DNA of 64,000 nucleotides from an uncultured Bacteroidota bacterium (GTDB taxonomy: Bacteria; Bacteroidota; Bacteroidia; Chitinophagales; Chitinophagaceae): positions 1-64,000 of the forward strand of contig CAILLK010000013.1 of the NCBI GenBank assembly GCA_903835005.1, given 5' to 3'. Position numbers and translations under genes: made by a program. Each line of letters begins with the position of its first letter. Position 1 is the stretch's first letter. Under the pieces are notes generated by a model. It did not search any database. It was not told the origin of the DNA and saw only the letters and a list, made by a program, of their open reading frames with translations. Positions 8,948-17,419 of the stretch are shown here, piece by piece.

Positions 8948-10246
8948 ATGGAACCATCAAAATATTACATTTCCGTTATCGGGCTGGGTTATGTGGGCTT
9001 ACCACTTGCCGTGGAATTCAGCAAGTATTATCCGGTTATCGGTTTTGATATCAATAAGAAGCGGATTCTGGAGCTGCAGAGTGGCCACGACTCTACCCTT
9101 GAGGTAGATGAAGCGCTGATGGCCGAAGTAATTCTTGACCATGCCCCAGCCGGCAGCGAAAAGGGCATTTATTGCACTGATGATGTGCAGCATCTGAACA
9201 ATTGCACGGTCTTTATTATTACTGTACCAACACCGGTAGACAAAAATAACCGGCCAGATCTTACGCCTCTTTATAAAGCAAGTGAAACAGTGGGCAGGGC
9301 ACTGAAAAAAGGAGATATTGTGGTTTATGAATCAACCGTATATCCGGGTGTTACGGAAGATGAGTGCGTACCTGTGCTTGAAAAATTTTCCGGCTTAAAA
9401 TTTAATACAGATTTCTTCTGCGGCTACTCCCCCGAAAGGATCAACCCCGGTGATAAATTGCATACTGTAGCTAAAATTAAAAAAATAACTTCCGGTTCTA
9501 CACCAGAAACGGCAGATAAAGTTGATGAACTTTACCGTTCGGTTATTACAGCCGGGACGCATAAAGCGCCAAGCATTAAGGTAGCAGAAGCAGCCAAGGT
9601 TATTGAAAATTCACAGAGAGACATTAATATTGCGTTTGTAAATGAACTGGCCAAGATATTCAACCGGCTGGGTATAGATACGCATGATGTACTGGACGCA
9701 TCGGCTACAAAATGGAATTTTCTGCCTTTTAAACCCGGCCTGGTAGGTGGCCATTGTATAGGGGTTGACCCCTATTACCTGGCACAAAAAGCACAGGAAT
9801 CGGGATACCACCCCGAGATTATACTGGCCGGGCGCAGGCTAAATGACGGTATGGGACAATATATAGCCGGCGAAGTGGTGAAGCTGATGATAAAAAATGA
9901 TGTAGCTGTAAAAGGCGCCGATATATTGGTGCTGGGCATCACATTTAAAGAAAACTGTCCCGATGTCAGGAATACCAGGGTAGTAGATATAATCAGTGAG
10001 CTGATCTCATATGGTGTTAATGTTACCATTTATGATCCCTGGGCTATGCCTGAAGATGTAAAGCATGAATACGGCATTGATATTATCTCTTCGCTTCCCG
10101 AAGCAAAGCTCTTTGATTCGCTGGTATTAGCTGTAGCTCACAGGGAGTTTCTGACAGCCGATTGGAAAAAAATGGTAAAAAATGGAGGCATACTTTATGA
10201 TGTAAAGGGCTGCCTTGATAAAGGAATGATCAGCGCAAGGCTATAA
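8948..10246 (+). CDS. UDP-N-acetyl-hexosamine 6-dehydrogenase (TviB/WbpA-type)
   Basis: 432 residues of the UDP-glucose/UDP-GlcNAc/UDP-GalNAc dehydrogenase family. The enzyme oxidises C6 of a nucleotide sugar to a uronic acid using NAD+. The NAD-binding motif GLGYVGLP is at about residue 12, the catalytic cysteine is in [13 protein letters not shown] at about residue 270, and the C-terminal lobe carries [15 protein letters not shown]. The [12 protein letters not shown] form and overall length are typical of the TviB/WbpO/WbpA branch that acts on N-acetyl sugars, rather than Ugd. The exact epimer cannot be told from sequence. It is the only sugar-nucleotide enzyme in the block. Confidence 0.85.
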   Translation: MEPSKYYISVIGLGYVGLPLAVEFSKYYPVIGFDINKKRILELQSGHDSTLEVDEALMAEVILDHAPAGSEKGIYCTDDVQHLNNCTVFIITVPTPVDKNNRPDLTPLYKASETVGRALKKGDIVVYESTVYPGVTEDECVPVLEKFSGLKFNTDFFCGYSPERINPGDKLHTVAKIKKITSGSTPETADKVDELYRSVITAGTHKAPSIKVAEAAKVIENSQRDINIAFVNELAKIFNRLGIDTHDVLDASATKWNFLPFKPGLVGGHCIGVDPYYLAQKAQESGYHPEIILAGRRLNDGMGQYIAGEVVKLMIKNDVAVKGADILVLGITFKENCPDVRNTRVVDIISELISYGVNVTIYDPWAMPEDVKHEYGIDIISSLPEAKLFDSLVLAVAHREFLTADWKKMVKNGGILYDVKGCLDKGMISARL

Positions 10247-10344
10247 AGTTTATAATTAATTTGTCTCTGCTTTGTGCAAGCCGGTGATTTTATCACACTT
10301 TATTTTCTAAGGGTTTTAAACTAATTTTGATAAAAATTTTAAAA

Positions 10345-11166
10345 ATGTCTGTTTATAATAATAGAAGCAATCCGGGCTTTCTGCTCTTCATGCTGCTGAG
10401 CGCTTGCATAATATTTAATTCGTGCATATCGGTAAAAAAATATGTATATTTTAAAGATTTGCCTGACACTACTTCAAAGACAATAGTTATTGACCAGGTC
10501 ACCCCATATGTAGATCCTAAAATAGAGACCTCGGATATATTATCAATAACCGTTCAGCCGATGCTGAAAAATCTGGTTTCAGGTAATGAAAATAATAGCA
10601 ATAATAGTATGGATGGAGGAGGTACCTCCAAAATGGGTGGTGGCCAGGCAAACCTTTTCCCGGTTGACAAAAATGGTTATATAGAGTATTCCCTTATAGG
10701 TAGAGTGAAGGTGGCAGGCCTTTCAACCAGTGAAGCAAGGGAGCTTATACGGGAAAAATCGTTATATTATTACAAGGATCCGGTAGTTAATGTGCGGATA
10801 GCCAATTTTGAAATAACCATGTTGGGTGATGTTAGTAAGCCCGGGAGAATTGGTTCTGAAAGCGAAAAATTCTCAATTATAGATGCAATAGCAGAATCAG
10901 GAGATTTGCTTTCATCGGCAAAAAGAAATAATATATTACTAATCAGGTCGGAAGGAGAACAGAAAATATTTGCCAGGTATGACATAACCAACACCAATAT
11001 ATTTAATAATCCATACTATTATTTAAAGCAAAGAGATATAATTTATGTGGAACCCAATAAATATAAAGTGCAAAGCAGTGACCAAAGCTTCATAAGGAAT
11101 CTGGGTATTTTATCATCACTCATTTCTATTGCATCACTCTTAGTGGTGTATAAAAGTTTAAAATAA
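10345..11166 (+). CDS. Wza-like polysaccharide export lipoprotein
   Basis: An outer-membrane export protein of the poly_export/SLBB family. A lipoprotein signal (FLLFMLLSACIIFNSC) is followed by a conserved segment (VKKYVYFKDLPDT) typical of Bacteroidota members. The poly_export core is at about residues 55-150 (DILSITV, FPVDKNGYIEYSLIGRVKVAGL) and the SLBB region includes MLGDVSKPGRI. A hydrophobic helix (ILSSLISIASLLVVY) lies at the C terminus. ATG at 10345 is chosen (273 residues) over a TTG six codons earlier. The Wzc-like gene starts 8 bases downstream, so the two are co-transcribed and should form the envelope-spanning export complex. Confidence 0.87.
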   Translation: MSVYNNRSNPGFLLFMLLSACIIFNSCISVKKYVYFKDLPDTTSKTIVIDQVTPYVDPKIETSDILSITVQPMLKNLVSGNENNSNNSMDGGGTSKMGGGQANLFPVDKNGYIEYSLIGRVKVAGLSTSEARELIREKSLYYYKDPVVNVRIANFEITMLGDVSKPGRIGSESEKFSIIDAIAESGDLLSSAKRNNILLIRSEGEQKIFARYDITNTNIFNNPYYYLKQRDIIYVEPNKYKVQSSDQSFIRNLGILSSLISIASLLVVYKSLK

Positions 11167-11173
11167 TAACTGA

Positions 11174-13612
11174 ATGGAAAAAATTACTCCAAATGTTTCC
11201 GGAGATATTGAAAAACCAAAGTCGGAGGAGATCAGTTCATTTAATTTGAAATGGCTTGTATCAACTGTTCTGGCTATATGGCCATGGCTGCTAGGAAGCT
11301 TAATTATTTCGTTGATTGTAGGTAATTTATATTTAAGATATGCTACACCATTCTTTAGGTCAACAGCCGAATTACTTATAATTGATTCAAAAAAAGGAAC
11401 AGGCCAGGGCGATGATGTGCTTAAGGTAATTGGTCTCAGCAATACATCCATAAATATTGAAAATGAAATTGAAATGCTCAGGAGCCGTACTACAATGACT
11501 AAAGTAGTGAAGCGCCTGCATCTCAACATTTATTATTCAATAGTGGGCCGGTTTAAAACCACAGATATATACTCTAATAAGCCATTCGAATTTCAGATTG
11601 TTGATACAGCAGATGGCTATTTTAACTGCAAAGTCGATAACCTTACCAACACCGGTTTCAGGATGGTAGAGCCATCCGGAAAAATTATTAATGCCAGATG
11701 GGGCGACACCCTTAACCTTGAAGAATTTGGCAATGTAGTATTGAAAAAAGGATTTGCCGGCGCACCACCTAAGATGCAATTTACCGTTGCAGTGAACCCG
11801 GTAAGTGATGTTGCCAAAGCATATATGTATTCTGTAGACATTAACCTCCCATCAAAGAATGCCAGCTTTATTACACTCTCCATGCAGGATAATATTCCTG
11901 AAAGGTCCATTGAAATAATCAATGAACTGATGCACATCTATATGGGCAATAATGTGGACAGCAAAAACAGAATGTGGGACAGCACCATCAGTTTTATAAA
12001 ACAAAGGCTGGATACTGTTCTGGAGGAATTGAATATTGTGGAAAGTAACATTTTGCTGTATAAGCAAAAGCATAAAATTGCCGATATGAGTGCGCAGTCT
12101 TCGCATCTTATCAGTGCCGATGCAACTACTGAAGAAAAATTGCAAAATGCAGATATGGAGATGGAGATAATGAAAGCCGTAAGCCAGTCTCTTCTGAATA
12201 ATTCCGATGATAAACCAATAACCTTGCCAGCATCACTTATGGCAAATGCCGGACTGGCAGAGTTGATCAACAAATTAAATTCCCTACAGAATACTATAGA
12301 TATTGACCTGGTATCGCTTACAGAAAATAACCCTATAATTCTAACTTTGAAGGAGCAGAAAAAGAAGATGAAAAGGGATATCATTCAATCACTTGTTGCT
12401 ACTGAGAAAGAGTTTGAGGCCAAAAATAAAAAAATTAAGGAGCAGCTTGGTGTGATAACCGGAGGCATTATGCAGGTGCCACTGGTGGAAAAAGATTATA
12501 TGGATTACAGCCGCCTGATGAAAATACATGAAGAAATGTATATATTTCTTCTGAAAAAACTGGAGGAAACACTCATACAGCGTGCAGCTACTGTGCCTGA
12601 CGCTACTGTTATTGATCCTGCTATTATGGTTGGTGCGGTATCACCGAATCATTCCAGAGCATTTATGATGTCAGTTATTTTCGGCCTTGCAATTCCATTT
12701 GGCGTTATTCTTCTGCGCAGAGGGCTGAATATTAAAATAATCAGCAAAACAGATATCCTCAAAGTAACCACAATACCGGTAATAGGAGAAATAGGTAACA
12801 GTTTTGATAGCGAGGCAATAGCTGTTAAGAAAAATAGCCGGACCATCATTGCAGAGCAATTCAGAGCATTGCGCACGAATCTGCAGTATATGCTTACGGA
12901 CAAAAATGATAAAATAATAATGATTACCTCCAGTATGAGCGGTGAGGGTAAATCGTTTATTGCTGTTAACCTCTCTATTACACTGGCTATGTCTGGTAAA
13001 AAAGTGGTTTTGATGGAACTTGACCTCAGAAAGCCTAAAATTTCGAAAACACTTAATCTTGACAACAGTATTGGCTTCTCAAGTTATGCTATCAGCAAAG
13101 CCACTTATGAAGATCTGATTGTTCCCTCAGGTATTGAGAATAATTTATTTATTATTCCTTCCGGCCCTGTTCCTCCAAATCCGGCTGAGTTGCTTCTGCT
13201 TCAGAAAACAGATGATTTATTTAAAAGGCTTAAACAAGAATTTGATTATGTAATTGTGGACACCTCCCCTGTAGGACTGGTAACAGATGCTCAGCTTATC
13301 AATAAATATGCCGATATATCCCTTTATATTATCAGGCAGGGTTATACCTACAAGCAACAGCTTAATATACCTAATGAACTTTTTTACAGTGGCAAAATAA
13401 AACGAATGAGTTTTATTGTAAATGATGTAGTTGCCAATCGTGGCTTCGCCTACGGTTATGGCTACGACGAAGGGTATAGTTACGGATATGGATATGGGTA
13501 TGGTTACGGATATGGGAATGGTTCGTATGGCAGTGGTTACTATGTAGATGCAAAGAAGAAGGGAATTGCTAACTGGTTTAAATCAAATACCAGGAAGAAA
13601 AAAAATAAATAA
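11174..13612 (+). CDS. Wzc-like polysaccharide co-polymerase / tyrosine autokinase
   Basis: 812 residues. An N-terminal Wzz-type chain with a membrane helix at about 33-54 is followed by a long periplasmic coiled-coil part (about 270-460) with the conserved region before the second helix, and a second helix at about 495-515. A cytoplasmic BY-kinase domain follows: Walker A SSMSGEGKSF at about 590, Walker A' MELDLRKPK, Walker B VIVDTSPVG. The tail is an unusually regular Gly-Tyr stretch with 13 tyrosines at about residues 757-786, the autophosphorylation cluster. It should control polysaccharide chain length and export with the Wza-like protein, and be reset by the PHP phosphatase at 8067. Confidence 0.9.
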   Translation: MEKITPNVSGDIEKPKSEEISSFNLKWLVSTVLAIWPWLLGSLIISLIVGNLYLRYATPFFRSTAELLIIDSKKGTGQGDDVLKVIGLSNTSINIENEIEMLRSRTTMTKVVKRLHLNIYYSIVGRFKTTDIYSNKPFEFQIVDTADGYFNCKVDNLTNTGFRMVEPSGKIINARWGDTLNLEEFGNVVLKKGFAGAPPKMQFTVAVNPVSDVAKAYMYSVDINLPSKNASFITLSMQDNIPERSIEIINELMHIYMGNNVDSKNRMWDSTISFIKQRLDTVLEELNIVESNILLYKQKHKIADMSAQSSHLISADATTEEKLQNADMEMEIMKAVSQSLLNNSDDKPITLPASLMANAGLAELINKLNSLQNTIDIDLVSLTENNPIILTLKEQKKKMKRDIIQSLVATEKEFEAKNKKIKEQLGVITGGIMQVPLVEKDYMDYSRLMKIHEEMYIFLLKKLEETLIQRAATVPDATVIDPAIMVGAVSPNHSRAFMMSVIFGLAIPFGVILLRRGLNIKIISKTDILKVTTIPVIGEIGNSFDSEAIAVKKNSRTIIAEQFRALRTNLQYMLTDKNDKIIMITSSMSGEGKSFIAVNLSITLAMSGKKVVLMELDLRKPKISKTLNLDNSIGFSSYAISKATYEDLIVPSGIENNLFIIPSGPVPPNPAELLLLQKTDDLFKRLKQEFDYVIVDTSPVGLVTDAQLINKYADISLYIIRQGYTYKQQLNIPNELFYSGKIKRMSFIVNDVVANRGFAYGYGYDEGYSYGYGYGYGYGYGNGSYGSGYYVDAKKKGIANWFKSNTRKKKNK

Positions 13613-13651
13613 CTAAATTGCATATCTGATAGCCCGAAGTAGTAGGTAATT

Positions 13652-14515
13652 ATGTCTGATCAAACTGTTAGTGCTGAAAAATGGGATATTAATATTTCTT
13701 CCGGCCGGGGCTATCTGGATATTAACTCCAGGGAAATCTGGAATTACCGCGATCTGTTGATGATGTTTGTGAAAAAAGACATCATAACAGTATATAAACA
13801 AACTATACTGGGACCAATCTGGTTTGTGGTGCAACCCATTCTCACCTCTTTTATGTTTCTTTTCATATTTTCCGGTATTGCAAAAATCCCCACCGGTAAG
13901 GGTATTCCTCCCTTACTTTTCTATATGGCCGGAACAACGTTATGGAATTATTTCGCTGATACGCTCAATGTTACATCTAAAACCTTTACAGAGAACGCTT
14001 CTATATTCGGTAAAGTATATTTTCCGCGCATTTTACTGCCTTTGTCAAAAGTAGTATCCGGGTTGATAAAATTTCTGATACAATTTGCATTATTCGCAGT
14101 AATCCTGCTCTATTATATTTTCATTCAGAAGTCAGTAACTCCAAACTGGTATATACTGCTTACGCCACTCTGGTTGCTTATTGTGGTAATGATGAGCCTT
14201 GGGTTTGGTATTCTTATTACATCACTTACTACCAAGTACCGCGACCTTACTTTTCTTATAGCATTCGGTGTGCAGTTGGGTATGTATGCCACGCCGGTCA
14301 TTTATCCTTTATCTCAGGTGCAGGGCTGGAAACGTACATTTATTTTGCTCAATCCCCTAACCTCATTGTTCGAAGCTTTTAAGTATGGCTTTCTCGGCCA
14401 GGGATCATTCAATGCAATGGGACTACTTTACAGTACCGGTTTTACCGTTGTATTGCTATTGTGCGGCATTATTATATTCAATAAGGTCGAAAAACGTTTT
14501 ATTGATACAGTTTAG
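13652..14515 (+). CDS. ABC-2 polysaccharide export permease (Wzm/TagG-type)
   Basis: 287 residues with a short polar N terminus (through WNYRDLLMMFVKKDI), an amphipathic segment, then about six membrane helices (QPILTSFMFLFIFSG, LIKFLIQFALFAVILLYYI, LLTPLWLLIVVMMSLGFG, FLIAFGVQLGMYATPVIYPL and a C-terminal helix). This is the membrane half of an O-antigen or teichoic-acid type exporter. Such a permease works with a Wzt/TagH ATPase, usually the next gene. Here the next gene is convergent and encodes a serine hydrolase, and no Wzt is present in the window. The partner must be elsewhere, or the locus has been rearranged. Confidence 0.88.
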   Translation: MSDQTVSAEKWDINISSGRGYLDINSREIWNYRDLLMMFVKKDIITVYKQTILGPIWFVVQPILTSFMFLFIFSGIAKIPTGKGIPPLLFYMAGTTLWNYFADTLNVTSKTFTENASIFGKVYFPRILLPLSKVVSGLIKFLIQFALFAVILLYYIFIQKSVTPNWYILLTPLWLLIVVMMSLGFGILITSLTTKYRDLTFLIAFGVQLGMYATPVIYPLSQVQGWKRTFILLNPLTSLFEAFKYGFLGQGSFNAMGLLYSTGFTVVLLLCGIIIFNKVEKRFIDTV

Positions 14516-14540
14516 GAATTTCAAGACTGACTTAATCATT

Positions 14541-14558
14541 CGGGTTTATCCCGGTTTT
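14541..14558 (+). terminator. Weak hairpin after the polysaccharide block
   Basis: CGGG-TTTAT-CCCG followed by GTTTT, 26 bases after the permease stop and before the convergent serine hydrolase gene. The stem is only 4 bp, so this is a tentative intrinsic terminator. Confidence 0.3.
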
Positions 14559-14569
14559 AATGCAGATTC

Positions 14570-15769
14570 TTAATCCTCTGTATCAAATCCGTTCTCAGGG
14601 GGCACATTCTTCAATATGCTGTAAATAGCCGGTGCCTGATGATATATACTGTTAGTAAACCGGTTGCCCAGCACAATGATGGTCATATTCTCTTTTATAA
14701 ACCGGTAAAAAGATGTGTTGTTTCCATGCCACCAGCCATTGTGGTAAATAATCTTATTGCCGTTGGCAAAGCACAGCATTCGCCAGCCCAAGCCGTAATT
14801 TTTAATACCTTTCTTCTCAAATGAGCATGGGCCGTATGCCAGTTCTATAGTCTCATTATCCAGCAATTTATTCTGATAAAATGATTGGTCCCAGCGATAC
14901 ATATCTTCCGGTGTGCTGTAAATGCCTTTATCGCCATAAACGCCATCGGCAAACATATCTGGCTCACGCCACCAATTGTGCTTATAACTTAATGCGGCAT
15001 TGGGTGGCAGCCCTTTTCCCGGATTATAGACAAAAGTATGATCCATGCCAAGCGGCTTAAATATATATTGCGACATAAAATCATAAAAGCTGAGATTAGT
15101 AACCCTCTCAACTATACGCGCGAGCACAGCAAAATTGGTATTGCAATATTTGAACCGGCTGTTGGGCCTGAATTCCAGGCGGGGCTTGTGCTCCGCCATC
15201 AGCGACATCATTGTGGCATTGTATATGGGCGTTGTGTGATTATGATTGTATACTTCATACCACTTGGTATAATCGGGCAGGCCGGAGCGGTGGTTGAGCA
15301 GCATCTTCACAGTAATGCCCGGATAGGGAAATTCTTTCAGGTAATGCTGCACCGGTGAATCGAGGTTGATATATTTACGCTGGTAAAGATATAGTATGGC
15401 TGCTCCGGTAAAAGTTTTGGAAACACTTGCCAACTGGCTCGATGAGTTCTGGCCAAAAGGTATTTTCTTCTCCTTGTTGCTCAGTCCGAAATAACGTTCA
15501 TAAATCACCTTACCTCCATACCCTATCAGCACGCCACCGTTGAAACCTGCAGCTACCTGCCTCTTGTAATACTGGTCTAATTGTGCAGTAATGGTCCTTA
15601 CTTTTTCATTGTTCGTGTCGTATACCAGTGCCGCAGCAGCAGATTTTATGGCAGTATCATGAAATTTCGAATAATCGATCTTTTTAGTTACAGGCTGGGA
15701 GTTGGAGTGGCAAGAAATGAATAAAAGCGGTAGTATGGCAATTGCAATAATGGTATATGTGGAACGCAT
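14570..15769 (-). CDS. Serine hydrolase, class C beta-lactamase/DD-peptidase-like lipoprotein
   Basis: 399 residues with a lipoprotein signal (IIAIAILPLLFISC). The penicillin-binding fold motifs are visible: SxxK as SVSK in SQLASVSKTFTGAAIL at about residue 117, the YxN equivalent as YCN in FKYCNTNFAVLARIVE, and a terminal HNG.WHG motif where class C enzymes have KTG or HTG. The family includes beta-lactamases, D-amino-acid peptidases and esterases; sequence does not tell which. Expected location is the periplasm, anchored by lipid. It is convergent with the polysaccharide block and unrelated to it as far as can be seen. Confidence 0.82.
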   Translation of the reverse strand: MRSTYTIIAIAILPLLFISCHSNSQPVTKKIDYSKFHDTAIKSAAAALVYDTNNEKVRTITAQLDQYYKRQVAAGFNGGVLIGYGGKVIYERYFGLSNKEKKIPFGQNSSSQLASVSKTFTGAAILYLYQRKYINLDSPVQHYLKEFPYPGITVKMLLNHRSGLPDYTKWYEVYNHNHTTPIYNATMMSLMAEHKPRLEFRPNSRFKYCNTNFAVLARIVERVTNLSFYDFMSQYIFKPLGMDHTFVYNPGKGLPPNAALSYKHNWWREPDMFADGVYGDKGIYSTPEDMYRWDQSFYQNKLLDNETIELAYGPCSFEKKGIKNYGLGWRMLCFANGNKIIYHNGWWHGNNTSFYRFIKENMTIIVLGNRFTNSIYHQAPAIYSILKNVPPENGFDTED

Positions 15770-15802
15770 AAATTTTCAGGAATTGGCAAATATATAAAGT
15801 TG

Positions 15803-16399
15803 TTAAGAATTATGGCTCGCTGTTTCGGTTTTAACAAAACTAATAACATCATCTATAAACTCATAATAGCACTGGTTCAGCTGGTAATAGGACGCAATAA
15901 ATATTTCATATGCCTTATCAACAGGAGCCATATACATTGCCCGCCTGCCCAGCCCGTTTAAAGCCCGTTCAATGCCTTTTACTGTCCGGTAATTATACAG
16001 CCAGTTATATTGTTTCATGGATGGGAAATAAGCTGCAAATTTTTCGGGCAGCCAGGCAGCATTTACATCCAGTTGCTCATAAACAGTCTGAGTAAACTTT
16101 AATAATGAGTTCTCATCCGCGAAAAATTTAGGGTCATTGGCCAGGAAATGATCATATAGCGTATCCACAATTGGCCCCGAGTATAAACCGTAATGCTCCT
16201 TGAAAAGCAATTTAGCTCTTGCCGTTGCGGGATGCAAATCCGTATTTCCGTCTATTTGCCGGTGTAGTTCAATACCTCGTCTGATTCCCGTCGGATATTG
16301 CTCCAAAGCCAACTTTCCCTTTACATGATCGGCAATCATATTGCCGGTGAGTATATCACCATTATAGAAAGAAAGAAAAGCATGGCCCAGGTAATTCAT
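15803..16399 (-). CDS. acpH: Acyl carrier protein phosphodiesterase
   Basis: 198 residues of the AcpH family, which removes the 4'-phosphopantetheine arm from holo-ACP. Family signatures seen are the N terminus MNYLGHAFLSF, the metal-binding context NMIADHVKGK and GIELHRQIDGNTDLHP, and VDTLYDHFLAND. The length fits the family (about 190-200). It lies 33 bases upstream of the serine hydrolase gene on the same strand, so it may share its transcript, though no functional link is evident. Confidence 0.83.
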   Translation of the reverse strand: MNYLGHAFLSFYNGDILTGNMIADHVKGKLALEQYPTGIRRGIELHRQIDGNTDLHPATARAKLLFKEHYGLYSGPIVDTLYDHFLANDPKFFADENSLLKFTQTVYEQLDVNAAWLPEKFAAYFPSMKQYNWLYNYRTVKGIERALNGLGRRAMYMAPVDKAYEIFIASYYQLNQCYYEFIDDVISFVKTETASHNS

Positions 16400-16506
16400 A
16401 CATGCAAGTTACCATGCAAATGCATACACACGATAAATTATAGCAAGTTGTTTTTGCAGATATGTGAATTGTGGATCAGACACCTATGAAATCCCGTTTT
16501 TCCAGT

Positions 16507-17250
16507 TTACAACGCAGTCCACCATGTATTCCTTGGCGCCAGTTTGCCCCAATCTTTAAAGCTGCTCTTCACCGTCTCAAACAATTCTTTCTGTGTTACT
16601 TTTTTTCCCTTATCCGGCACAGCAAAATCTGTTTCTTTCGGGGCAATCAGTTCCACCTTATCTGCTACCCATGTGGTATGCAGCCTTGGCACTGCCAGCT
16701 CCATAATCATACCCGGTAATCCGCCAAACATCTCCGGGCCGCCACTCACCACAATATCCTCGGTGTAGAACGCAACAACATAAACTGAATCACAAATGAT
16801 GCCCACCGCTTTGTGGCATTTATAATTGGCTATAGTGCGTATCTCATCTTTCTCCGTCCATTCTATTTTCCGCATAGTGTCCTGCACCAGGAATTTCTGC
16901 TCATACACCTTCTTGGCAGCAGTTACCTTAGCTACAACAAAGTCGGTATACACTACATTTTCCATAGCCGGCCCGCCGCCAAACATTTTAAACATATTGC
17001 TCCCTTCCACCTCCTTACCTGGTTTATATATACTACGTGCCGTATCAAAAATCATATCGAAATAGGAAGTGCTGAATTTGGGTATCTGCGACTTTATTTT
17101 ATCAAACCAGTCATTGTTGTCCATCTCTGCCATCTGGGCATACACATTGACTTTGCGCTCATACTCTATCTTGCCGGCAGTGGTAAATTGTGCATGTGCG
17201 GCTATTGTAATGCAAATAAAAATAATCAGTATAAAGTAGGTTCGTTGCAT
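16507..17250 (-). CDS. GLPGLI family secreted protein
   Basis: 247 residues with a signal peptide (MQRTYFILIIFICITIAAHA, then Q). It contains the family hallmark near residue 180 as MFGGLPGMIMEL, followed by the typical W..D.VE.I region. GLPGLI proteins are Bacteroidota-specific periplasmic or outer-membrane-associated proteins of unknown function. They are commonly encoded directly after a TonB-receptor-like barrel with a carboxypeptidase-regulatory domain, which is the case here (17420-20275, 169 bases upstream). Confidence 0.85.
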   Translation of the reverse strand: MQRTYFILIIFICITIAAHAQFTTAGKIEYERKVNVYAQMAEMDNNDWFDKIKSQIPKFSTSYFDMIFDTARSIYKPGKEVEGSNMFKMFGGGPAMENVVYTDFVVAKVTAAKKVYEQKFLVQDTMRKIEWTEKDEIRTIANYKCHKAVGIICDSVYVVAFYTEDIVVSGGPEMFGGLPGMIMELAVPRLHTTWVADKVELIAPKETDFAVPDKGKKVTQKELFETVKSSFKDWGKLAPRNTWWTAL

Positions 17251-17419
17251 AATCCTAATAAATTTGGTCCGGTTTACTACGGTTAAAAGCTGGTTGTTCA
17301 GGCTTTGTGACTTAACAAATGTGCGTTTTTTTGTGTTCCTGGTCTCCTACGTGTTGCTTATAGTTAAATCTTTGCGTTGTCATGCCGTCCTTTACGGATA
17401 AATTACTTCTCCATATGTT

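Noticed and set aside
10283-10297. GTGAT-TTT-ATCAC dyad upstream of the export lipoprotein gene, resembling a Crp site
   Set aside because: Half-site spacing is 5, not the 6 of the Crp site, and the stem is too short to be convincing alone.
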